A DNA stretch of 6,087 bases from RGIG2094 sp045660065 (GCA_045660065.1 JAZRDC010000018.1:1-6087), one strand, 5' to 3'; shown: positions 1 to 3,806, counted from the stretch's first letter. The notes: generated by a model from the letters alone, not told the origin. Numbers and translations: made by a program.

Positions 1-66
1 TATATGCATCAATTATATCTGTTTTTTCGTCTTTTGGCAACTTTTTTATTGCTTTTTGCTCTCTCA

Positions 67-79
67 GAGTTCGATTCTC
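67..79 (+). repeat. Reversed T-arm copy of tRNA-Ala, distal
   Basis: GAGTTCGATTCTC on the plus strand equals the T-arm of the minus-strand tRNA-Ala, so on the tRNA's own strand it is the exact complement of that T-arm (13 nt). It is the distal copy, 203 bp from the one at 270-282, and sits just past the distal terminator. Confidence 0.75.
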
Positions 80-89
80 TTCTTAAAAT

Positions 90-123
90 AAAAAAACAGA
101 TGCCAAAAGGCATCTGTTTTTTT
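90..123 (-). terminator. Distal copy of the tRNA-Ala terminator
   Basis: This is a perfect hairpin with stem core CAGATGCC/GGCATCTG, a 4-nt loop and seven A and seven T on its flanks. It can therefore work in both directions. It is identical to the hairpin at 293-326 and follows the duplicated tRNA-Ala 3' end, so the duplication carried a complete terminator. Confidence 0.8.
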
Positions 124-124
124 A

Positions 125-141
125 TGGTGGAGATGAGGAGA
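125..141 (-). pseudogene. Duplicated 3' end of tRNA-Ala (17 nt)
   Basis: On the minus strand this reads TCTCCTCATCTCCACCA, identical to the last 17 nt of the tRNA-Ala at 328-403. It runs from the T-loop through the 3' strand of the acceptor stem to CCA. There is no tRNA body 5' of it, so it cannot be a tRNA alone. Such a fragment is typical of the far attachment site left when an element integrates at a tRNA 3' end; here the element is only about 200 bp and shows no integrase. Confidence 0.85.
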
Positions 142-143
142 TG

Positions 144-207
144 GAAAATTTGCTTCGCAAACTTTCGTTGCTCGTCCACCCAAAGGCTACGCCTTTCGGT
201 ACCGGAC
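144..207 (-). ncRNA. Two-hairpin structured segment, Ala copy
   Basis: Read on the minus strand. Hairpin II (207 to 174) has the outer stem GTCC/GGAC, a 3-nt GGT bulge, an ACC/GGT stem, a G-G mismatch, then AAAGGC/GCCTTT closed by a GTA loop. Hairpin III (166 to 144) is GAAAGTTTGC, loop GAA, GCAAATTTTC: ten pairs including one G-U that would be an A-C mismatch on the other strand. Structure is therefore better on the strand of the tRNA. The equivalent region behind tRNA-Val keeps the fold with different stem sequences. Transcription past the terminator is not shown by sequence, so calling it an RNA is inference; it might act as single-stranded DNA instead. Confidence 0.5.
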
Positions 208-214
208 TTCGCAT

Positions 215-261
215 CAAAAAGCAAAAAACTTGCCACCGGCAACTTTTTTTATTGCTTTTTG
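215..261 (-). repeat. Core imperfect palindrome, Ala copy
   Basis: On the minus strand the arms are CAAAAAGC and GCTTTTTG, converging on TTGCC-GGT-GGCAA at the centre, with A-rich and T-rich stretches between. The whole folds into a long hairpin with internal loops. It aligns without gaps to 1602-1648 behind tRNA-Val and is the best conserved part of the shared module. Confidence 0.75.
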
Positions 262-269
262 CTCTCTCA

Positions 270-282
270 GAGTTCGATTCTC
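270..282 (+). repeat. Reversed T-arm copy of tRNA-Ala, proximal
   Basis: GAGTTCGATTCTC on the plus strand matches the T-arm of the tRNA-Ala on the minus strand. On the tRNA strand, 33 nt past the terminator stem core, it is thus the exact reverse complement of the T-arm. A read-through transcript could pair this segment with the T-arm. The counterpart behind tRNA-Val (1582-1593) is complementary to tRNA-Val instead. Confidence 0.75.
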
Positions 283-292
283 TTCTTAAAAT

Positions 293-326
293 AAAAAAAC
301 AGATGCCAAAAGGCATCTGTTTTTTT
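293..326 (-). terminator. Intrinsic terminator of tRNA-Ala
   Basis: The stem core is CAGATGCC/GGCATCTG with a TTTT loop on the minus strand, flanked by seven A and seven T that extend the stem or serve as the U-tract. It begins one base after the tRNA CCA end. It is symmetrical enough to stop transcription from either side. Confidence 0.9.
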
Positions 327-327
327 A

Positions 328-403
328 TGGTGGAGATGAGGAGAATCGAACTCCTGACCCCCTGCTTGCAAGGCAGGTGCTCTCCCAGCTGAGCTACACC
401 CCC
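328..403 (-). tRNA. tRNA-Ala (anticodon TGC)
   Basis: The gene is 76 nt with encoded CCA. On the minus strand it starts GGGGGTGTAGCTCAG. The acceptor stem GGGGGTG pairs with CATCTCC using two G-U pairs, the discriminator is A, the anticodon stem is CCTGC/GCAGG around CTTGCAA, and the T-arm is AGGAGTTCGATTCTCCT. All arms close. It has its own promoter (416-444) and terminator (293-326) and diverges from radC. Its last 17 nt are copied at 125-141. Confidence 0.97.
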
Positions 404-415
404 ATAACAAAAATT

Positions 416-444
416 AGTATATCACAAAAAATTTGTTTTGTCCA
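416..444 (-). promoter_or_regulatory. Promoter of tRNA-Ala
   Basis: On the minus strand there is a -35 TGGACA (444-439) and a -10 TATACT (421-416), 17 bp apart. Transcription would start near 409, only a few bases ahead of the mature tRNA end at 403. Confidence 0.7.
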
Positions 445-491
445 TATGTTTTTTTATTTTTCTGAACTTTTTTACATATTTCAACACACTA

Positions 492-520
492 TTGACAATA
501 ACCAAAGAATTTGATAAACT
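492..520 (+). promoter_or_regulatory. Likely promoter of radC
   Basis: A consensus -35 TTGACA (492-497) is followed 17 bp later by TAAACT (515-520), a 4/6 match to the -10. The predicted start of transcription is near 527. It lies downstream of any radC start codon at 511, supporting the later TTG start at 559. Confidence 0.55.
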
Positions 521-558
521 TTTTCTTATGGAAAATAGAATTGTGTGAGGTGATAACT

Positions 559-1299
559 TTGGAAAACAAATCGGGTATACATTCCGGGCACAGAGCAAGA
601 GTTCGTGAAAAAATAATGCAAAACGGCTCTTTTTCTAATATGTTGGACCATGAATTTTTAGAATTTTTGTTGTTTCAAAGCATCCCTCGTGGCGATACAA
701 ATCCTTTGGCACACAAGATTTTAGATACATTCGGTAGCCTTAATAAAGTTTTTGAGGCATCTTACCTGGAACTTATGCAGGTTGAAGGCGTTGGGGAAGC
801 GACTGCACTTCATATAGCGTCATACCTTGAAGCAGTAAAAAGATATCTTAAAGGAACTGCTGTTAAAAATAAATATTTAGACGATACAATGTATATTAAG
901 GAATATTTTCAGGCTCTTTGTATGGGAAACAAGTATGAGTGTGCATATGCAGCATTCCTTAACAAAGCAAAGGCACTTATCAAAACAGAAAAACTTTCTG
1001 AAGGTAGCGTGGATATGACAGGTATATACATCGACAGAGTTGCAGAACTTGCTCTTTTTCACAAAGCGTCTTATGTAATAGTGGCACACAACCACACCTC
1101 CGGGAATGTAAGACCATCTCCTAATGATGTTTTAAATGCAGATCTTTTAATGTCTGCGCTTTTAGACATAAGAAAAACTTTGCTTGATTTTGTTATAGTT
1201 GACCACCTGGATGCGTTCTCTTTTGTAGACAATGGAATTATAGCAGAAAATCGTGTTATCAACATATTTGAAGATAAAAATGCCAGACGATTAAGGTAA
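559..1299 (+). CDS. radC: RadC family protein (JAMM/MPN domain)
   Basis: This 246-residue protein belongs to the RadC (UPF0758) family. The N-terminal part has the usual HSGHRARVREK opening and a helix-hairpin-helix-like segment, VEGVGEAT (about residues 75-82). The C-terminal JAB1/MPN-type domain has the metal motif HNHTSGNVRPSPND, with H177, H179, S187 and D190 in the H-x-H-x7-S-x2-D pattern, followed by DHLDAFSF where most members have a DH...SF motif. The family was once tied to DNA repair, but its true activity is unsettled; zinc-dependent hydrolase chemistry is inferred from the motif. I chose the TTG start at 559 because GAGGTGAT (547-554) sits at proper distance, whereas a start at 511 overlaps the promoter. 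The gene stands between two tRNA loci and has no obvious terminator before the tRNA promoter at 1324. Confidence 0.92.
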   Translation: MENKSGIHSGHRARVREKIMQNGSFSNMLDHEFLEFLLFQSIPRGDTNPLAHKILDTFGSLNKVFEASYLELMQVEGVGEATALHIASYLEAVKRYLKGTAVKNKYLDDTMYIKEYFQALCMGNKYECAYAAFLNKAKALIKTEKLSEGSVDMTGIYIDRVAELALFHKASYVIVAHNHTSGNVRPSPNDVLNADLLMSALLDIRKTLLDFVIVDHLDAFSFVDNGIIAENRVINIFEDKNARRLR

Positions 1300-1323
1300 A
1301 AATAAAAAAATTCAAAAAAAGTA

Positions 1324-1352
1324 TTGACAAACGGCAATAAGTTTGCTATAAT
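1324..1352 (+). promoter_or_regulatory. Strong promoter of the tRNA-Met/tRNA-Val operon
   Basis: It has perfect TTGACA (1324-1329) and TATAAT (1347-1352) with a 17-bp spacer. The start near 1359 leaves a leader of about 20 nt before tRNA-Met. This is what is expected of a stable-RNA promoter. Confidence 0.92.
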
Positions 1353-1378
1353 ATTTATTGCTGATTTGGTAGCAATAT

Positions 1379-1455
1379 GGCGGTGTAGCTCAGTTGGCTA
1401 GAGCAAACGGTTCATACCCGTTAGGTCGGTGGTTCGAATCCACTCGCCGCTACCA
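1379..1455 (+). tRNA. tRNA-Met (CAT), elongator
   Basis: The gene is 77 nt with encoded CCA. Acceptor GGCGGTG pairs with CGCCGCT through G1-U72 and one more wobble. The anticodon stem is AACGG/CCGTT around TTCATAC, giving anticodon CAT. The T-arm is GGTGG TTCGAAT CCACT. The anticodon stem lacks the three G-C pairs of initiator tRNA, and the sequence closely resembles the elongator tRNA-Met known from Bacillus. A tRNA-Ile with lysidine-modified CAT is the alternative but fits less well. The next tRNA starts at the following base. Confidence 0.93.
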
Positions 1456-1531
1456 GGGAGCATAGCTCAGCTGGGAGAGCATCTGCCTTACAAGCAGAGG
1501 GTCATAGGTTCGAGCCCTATTGTTCCCACCA
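1456..1531 (+). tRNA. tRNA-Val (anticodon TAC)
   Basis: The gene is 76 nt with encoded CCA. Acceptor GGGAGCA pairs with TGTTCCC (one G-U), the discriminator is A, the anticodon stem TCTGC/GCAGA encloses CTTACAA, and the T-arm is ATAGG TTCGAGC CCTAT. It directly abuts tRNA-Met, so both must be cut from one transcript. Its last 18 nt recur at 1716-1733 and the complement of its T-arm recurs twice downstream. Confidence 0.97.
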
Positions 1532-1534
1532 AAG

Positions 1535-1567
1535 AATAACTCACTCTTTTGAGTGAGTTATTTTTTT
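1535..1567 (+). terminator. Intrinsic terminator of the tRNA-Met/Val operon
   Basis: The stem AATAACTCACTC/GAGTGAGTTATT has 12 pairs, a TTTT loop and a run of seven T. It begins three bases after the CCA of tRNA-Val. Confidence 0.92.
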
Positions 1568-1581
1568 ATTCAAACTTTAAT

Positions 1582-1593
1582 GGGCTCGAACCT
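1582..1593 (+). repeat. Reversed T-arm copy of tRNA-Val, proximal
   Basis: GGGCTCGAACCT is the exact reverse complement of AGGTTCGAGCCC in the T-arm of tRNA-Val. It lies 14 nt past the terminator U-tract. Both this and the Ala counterpart continue with TGAGA, so the reversed segment probably arose from, or is maintained against, the local tRNA. Confidence 0.75.
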
Positions 1594-1601
1594 TGAGAAG
1601 G

Positions 1602-1648
1602 CAAAAAGTGATTAAAAAAGTTGCCGGTGGCAAGTTTTTAGCTTTTTG
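1602..1648 (+). repeat. Core imperfect palindrome, Val copy
   Basis: Arms CAAAAAG and CTTTTTG enclose an A-rich left arm, the centre TTGCC-GGT-GGCAA and a T-rich right arm. It aligns without gaps to the complement of 215-261 and differs at only four positions. Confidence 0.75.
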
Positions 1649-1655
1649 GTGCGCA

Positions 1656-1715
1656 GACGGGTACCGCGAGCAGGTGCGGAGCGGTCGTCAAGCAGGGTGG
1701 ATGCGTAGCATACAC
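1656..1715 (+). ncRNA. Two-hairpin structured segment, Val copy
   Basis: Hairpin II (1656-1689) has an outer stem GACG/CGTC, a GGT bulge on the 5' side, then ACCGC/GCGGT and a G-rich apical part. Hairpin III (1697-1715) is GTGGATGC, loop GTA, GCATACAC, with seven of eight pairs, and ends exactly where the tRNA 3' copy starts. The Ala copy has the same GGTACC site and bulge, while the outer stem there is GTCC/GGAC; two of its four pairs are changed on both sides. That pattern suggests selection on structure. Expression and function are unknown. Confidence 0.5.
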
Positions 1716-1733
1716 GCCCTATTGTTCCCACCA
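1716..1733 (+). pseudogene. Duplicated 3' end of tRNA-Val (18 nt)
   Basis: GCCCTATTGTTCCCACCA is identical to the last 18 nt of tRNA-Val (1514-1531). As in the Ala locus, the copy begins inside the T-loop and runs to CCA with no tRNA body before it. The nearly equal boundary at two different tRNAs points to one mechanism. Confidence 0.87.
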
Positions 1734-1739
1734 AAAAAC

Positions 1740-1768
1740 ACACACTCTTTTGAGTGTGTTATTTTTTT
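1740..1768 (+). terminator. Distal copy of the tRNA-Val terminator
   Basis: The stem is ACACACTC/GAGTGTGT with a TTTT loop, then a run of seven T. Compared with the proximal terminator, the sixth pair from the loop is A-T instead of T-A, a change on both sides that keeps the stem. Confidence 0.82.
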
Positions 1769-1781
1769 ATGCAAACTTAGT

Positions 1782-1793
1782 GGGCTCGAACCT
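1782..1793 (+). repeat. Reversed T-arm copy of tRNA-Val, distal
   Basis: This is a second exact GGGCTCGAACCT, behind the distal terminator. It has stayed identical although the DNA around it differs from the proximal copy at several places. Confidence 0.75.
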
Positions 1794-1836
1794 TGAAAAG
1801 GCAACAAGCAATTAAGTGATATTTATGTGAAAATTA

Positions 1837-1865
1837 TTGACTCTTGCTTTTGCTTATGTTATAAT
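1837..1865 (+). promoter_or_regulatory. Promoter upstream of the LCP gene
   Basis: TTGACT (1837-1842) and TATAAT (1860-1865) are 17 bp apart, with a TG one base before the -10 (extended -10). A second TATAAT at 1871-1876 has no matching -35. Transcription should begin near 1872. Confidence 0.8.
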
Positions 1866-1890
1866 TTTACTATAATGGTTACAATAAAAA

Positions 1891-1919
1891 CACTTGTGTA
1901 AAAAGGCAAGTGCTTTTTT
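1891..1919 (+). terminator. Terminator-like hairpin in the LCP leader
   Basis: CACTTG pairs with CAAGTG across a 10-nt loop, followed by C and six T. It lies about 20 nt after the predicted transcription start and before the LCP start codon. It could attenuate the operon, or simply stop upstream transcription. The stem is only six pairs, so strength is uncertain. Confidence 0.5.
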
Positions 1920-1947
1920 CATTTAATTACGAAAGGTCTTGGATATT

Positions 1948-2802
1948 TTGAACGTTAAAAAGTTTTTTACCGTGTTCAGCATAAGCACAATCATTTTGAT
2001 TGTTTTATGTTCTTTAGCGGGTTTTCTTTATATATTTAATACAAATCTCGGTGCGGGTGAAGAAGTTGCAGAACTTGACAAGGCTCTTCCCAATCAGGTA
2101 AAAAATGTTGTGATTATGGGAACTGACAAAAGTGGTCTGCATGCCGATGTGATTATGGTTTTCTCACTTTCTACCAAAAAAGGAACTATCAACTGCAGTT
2201 CAATCCTTCGTGATACAAAAGTGAACTACAGAGGAAGCAACATCAAAATCACCGAGGCTATGGCTTATGGCGGTGAAAGTGCTGTAATTCAGGCAATCAA
2301 AGATATTACGGGACTTCAGATCCATGATTATGTGGTATTTAACTTCAAAGCGGTTGCAGATGTTATAGATGCCGTTGGCGGTGTGGACTTCTTCGTTCCT
2401 CAGAATATGTACTATGAAGATCCCGAGCAGGACCTTTACATCAATTTAAGAAAAGGTCAGCAACTTTTAAATGGTAATAAATCACTCCAACTTCTTCGTT
2501 TCAGAAGTTATCCTATGGGCGATATTGCAAGAACAGAAACTCAGCGTGATTTTATGGAAGCCGTGTTTGAACAAAAGGCAAATGCAAAATATATAGGAAG
2601 TATTCCTAAAATTTACTCTGCAATAAACAAAAATATAAAATCAAGTTTAAGCCTTGCAGAAATTGTCGATTATGCAGAACTTGTTGTTAAAATGGACAAT
2701 CCTGAATTCAACACCATTGAACTTCCATACACATTAGTATCACCTTTTGTAGTTTACAGCCGTGAAGAAGTAAGTAAAATTTTCTCCGAACAATTCAATT
2801 AA
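1948..2802 (+). CDS. LCP (LytR-CpsA-Psr) family protein
   Basis: This 284-residue protein has one N-terminal membrane helix (about residues 5-30, FFTVFSISTIILIVLC...) and an extracellular LCP domain. Visible family motifs are VVIMGTDKSG, ADVIMVFSLS, SILRDTKV, the AYGGE segment, IDAVGGVDFFVP, the LLNGNKSLQLLRFRS arginine pair and GDIARTETQRDF. LCP enzymes move teichoic acids, capsule or other glycopolymers from undecaprenyl lipid carriers to peptidoglycan outside the membrane. The usual RSDT before the second strand reads HADV here, so one arginine commonly seen at this place is missing. A TTG at 1948 is preferred because GAAAGG (1931-1936) lies 11 nt upstream; the TTG at 1939 is too close to it. 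The gene is followed after 12 bp by the dehydrogenase, so they are probably cotranscribed. The substrate cannot be told. Confidence 0.9.
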   Translation: MNVKKFFTVFSISTIILIVLCSLAGFLYIFNTNLGAGEEVAELDKALPNQVKNVVIMGTDKSGLHADVIMVFSLSTKKGTINCSSILRDTKVNYRGSNIKITEAMAYGGESAVIQAIKDITGLQIHDYVVFNFKAVADVIDAVGGVDFFVPQNMYYEDPEQDLYINLRKGQQLLNGNKSLQLLRFRSYPMGDIARTETQRDFMEAVFEQKANAKYIGSIPKIYSAINKNIKSSLSLAEIVDYAELVVKMDNPEFNTIELPYTLVSPFVVYSREEVSKIFSEQFN

Positions 2803-2814
2803 AGAGGTGTTTTT

Positions 2815-3594
2815 ATGAAAGCGCTGGTAACAGGTGCATCTTCAGGCATTGGCTATGACATCTGCATTGAACTTGCAAAAAGAGATATTGCTGTTGTAGC
2901 AGTGGGCAGAAGTTTACCTCGACTTGAAAAACTTAAAAGTGAAATAAACTGCGAAACTATAAGTCTTGATTTATCTGAAAAAGAAAATTGCGTAAAATTA
3001 TACAATCAGGTGCGTGATGTTGATATTTTAATCAACAATGCAGGTTTTGGTGATGTGGGATATTTTACCGAAACTGACCTTGATAAAGAACTTTCAATGA
3101 TAAATACCAACATTACTGCAATGCACATCTTAGCAAAACTTTATTTAAAGGATATGGCTGAAAAAAACTTCGGTTATATTTTAAATACCGCTTCAATTGC
3201 ATCATTTTTAACAGGTCCTTTTATGGCAACATATTACGCCACAAAGGCTTATGTTTTAAAACTTACACGGGCAATTGGTTATGAAATTAAAAAGCAGGGC
3301 AAAAATGTTTATATAGGCGCTCTTTGCCCCGGACCTGTTGCAACAGGATTTGACAAGGTTGCCGGTGTATCTTTCAGTCTGAAAGGGATTTCAAGTAAAT
3401 ATGTTGCACAATATGCAATAAAGCAAATGTTTAAAAAAAGAAAAACAATTATCCCCACTTTAGGCGTAAAACTTGGCGCTTTTGCAGGAAAAATACTGCC
3501 TGATAACATAGTATGTTTCTTTACATACAAAAGCCAGAAAAAGAAAAAAGCTGATATAGTATGTCAAAAGTATCACCACAATATATTGTGGTGA
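2815..3594 (+). CDS. Short-chain dehydrogenase/reductase (SDR), classical type
   Basis: This 259-residue Rossmann-fold oxidoreductase shows the cofactor motif TGASSGIG (6-13), NNAG (74-77), the likely catalytic Asn99, Ser127 in NTASIAS, and YYATK giving Tyr140 and Lys144. PGPVATGF (172-179) is the usual segment after strand 6. An Arg32 in VGRS after strand 2 suggests NADP(H), by inference. The family resembles DltE/YqjQ-like SDRs of Firmicutes; the substrate is unknown. AGAGGTG (2803-2809) lies just ahead of ATG 2815. It follows the LCP gene closely, hinting at a lipid or wall-linked role, which is inference. Its last residues (YHHNILW) and stop codon are encoded by the terminator hairpin. 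Confidence 0.9.
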   Translation: MKALVTGASSGIGYDICIELAKRDIAVVAVGRSLPRLEKLKSEINCETISLDLSEKENCVKLYNQVRDVDILINNAGFGDVGYFTETDLDKELSMINTNITAMHILAKLYLKDMAEKNFGYILNTASIASFLTGPFMATYYATKAYVLKLTRAIGYEIKKQGKNVYIGALCPGPVATGFDKVAGVSFSLKGISSKYVAQYAIKQMFKKRKTIIPTLGVKLGAFAGKILPDNIVCFFTYKSQKKKKADIVCQKYHHNILW

Positions 3595-3602
3595 TGCTTT
3601 TT
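3566..3602 (+). terminator. Terminator overlapping the SDR stop codon
   Basis: ATCACCACAA, TATA, TTGTGGTGAT is a perfect palindrome (3572-3595), extended by AAAAG/CTTTT and one T-G pair to about 16 pairs, with T's at 3598-3602. The TGA stop of the SDR is at 3592-3594, inside the 3' arm. Confidence 0.88.
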
Positions 3603-3701
3603 CAATTCCACAAAAAATTTTTTTATTTCCACAAATAGCCATACATAGCCATTTGCAGTATGCGTTGACGCATTATTAGTCATCTATCTGAAAAATAGTT
3701 G

Positions 3702-3730
3702 TTGACTTTATTCGCAAGATGTACTATAAT
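3702..3730 (+). promoter_or_regulatory. Promoter of the nrdD operon
   Basis: TTGACT (3702-3707) and TATAAT (3725-3730) have a 17-bp spacer. The start near 3737 gives an untranslated leader of roughly 85 nt. It is the only good promoter between the SDR terminator and nrdD. Confidence 0.88.
3712..3727 (+). promoter_or_regulatory. Candidate NrdR box 1
   Basis: TCGCAAGATGTACTAT matches the NrdR consensus ACACWATATATWGTGT at 10 of 16 places and overlaps the spacer and -10 of the nrdD promoter. It is weak alone; its value lies in sharing CAAGAT with box 2 exactly 32 bp away. Confidence 0.45.
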
Positions 3731-3743
3731 TATTTATGCATCA

Positions 3744-3759
3744 TAACAAGATATTGTGT
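3744..3759 (+). promoter_or_regulatory. Candidate NrdR box 2
   Basis: TAACAAGATATTGTGT matches the NrdR consensus ACACWATATATWGTGT at 13 of 16 places. It lies just after the predicted transcription start of nrdD. NrdR is a zinc-finger/ATP-cone repressor that binds pairs of such boxes in front of ribonucleotide reductase genes, usually three helical turns apart, as here. Confidence 0.6.
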
Positions 3760-3806
3760 TTTGACGCACCATACTAAATACAATATATACATATAGATAT
3801 CAAGAT

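Larger units (their letters stand above)
36..344 (-). repeat. tRNA-Ala tail element: 203-bp unit plus partial second unit
   Basis: Positions 36-141 and 238-344 are nearly identical; the one clear difference is a run of 6 versus 7 T. The period is 203 bp. Read on the minus strand, the order behind tRNA-Ala is: last 17 nt of the tRNA, terminator hairpin, reversed T-arm, core palindrome, two hairpins, second copy of the last 17 nt of the tRNA, second terminator, second reversed T-arm, and left half of the core. The second unit stops at GTTGCC, the centre of the core palindrome. The same order occurs behind tRNA-Val at 1532-1816. I see no credible protein in it. The mechanism is unknown: it could be a tandem duplication, or accretion of a small element that targets tRNA 3' ends. 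Confidence 0.85.
1532..1816 (+). repeat. tRNA-Val tail element: 202-bp unit plus partial second unit
   Basis: The tRNA 3' end recurs with a 202-bp period (1531 to 1733). Behind each copy come a TTTT-loop terminator, a short AT stretch, the reversed T-arm GGGCTCGAACCT and TTGA(G/A)AAGGCAA. The first unit then has the full core palindrome and two hairpins; the second stops in the left arm of the core near 1816. The plan equals that of the tRNA-Ala element, and 1601-1666 matches the complement of 197-262 at 58 of 66 positions without gaps. The two Val units have diverged more from each other than the two Ala units, suggesting an older duplication. No convincing protein is encoded. Confidence 0.85.

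Noticed and set aside
36..344. CRISPR array
   Set aside because: Only two repeats with a large interval are present, and their content is tRNA and terminator sequence; there are no spacers or cas genes.
4..392. Several open frames on both strands in the tRNA-Ala element
   Set aside because: They overlap the terminators, repeat units and the tRNA itself, and have no start signals. Their similar peptides arise only from the DNA repeat.
528..548. Six-codon leader ORF (MENRIV) ending in the radC ribosome binding site
   Set aside because: It would start at the predicted first base of the transcript, has no ribosome binding site and no regulatory codon pattern.
511..558. N-terminal extension of RadC from the TTG at 511
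   Set aside because: It would lie in the promoter -10 region and precede the predicted transcription start; the strong GAGGTGAT site serves the TTG at 559.
1379..1455. Initiator tRNA-fMet
   Set aside because: The anticodon stem lacks the three consecutive G-C pairs of initiators, and the sequence resembles elongator tRNA-Met.
1593..1796. 67-codon open frame across the tRNA-Val element
   Set aside because: It runs through the palindrome, the copied tRNA 3' end and a terminator, has no ribosome binding site, and the Ala copy does not keep the frame. It is a by-product of the repeat.
3635..3652. Double ATAGCCAT, 10 bp apart
   Set aside because: Too short and isolated to support a binding site or repeat family.
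3665..3768. Direct repeat TTGACGCA at 3665-3672 and 3761-3768
   Set aside because: Only 8 bp are shared, it is not at a regulatory spacing I can justify, and it may be chance.
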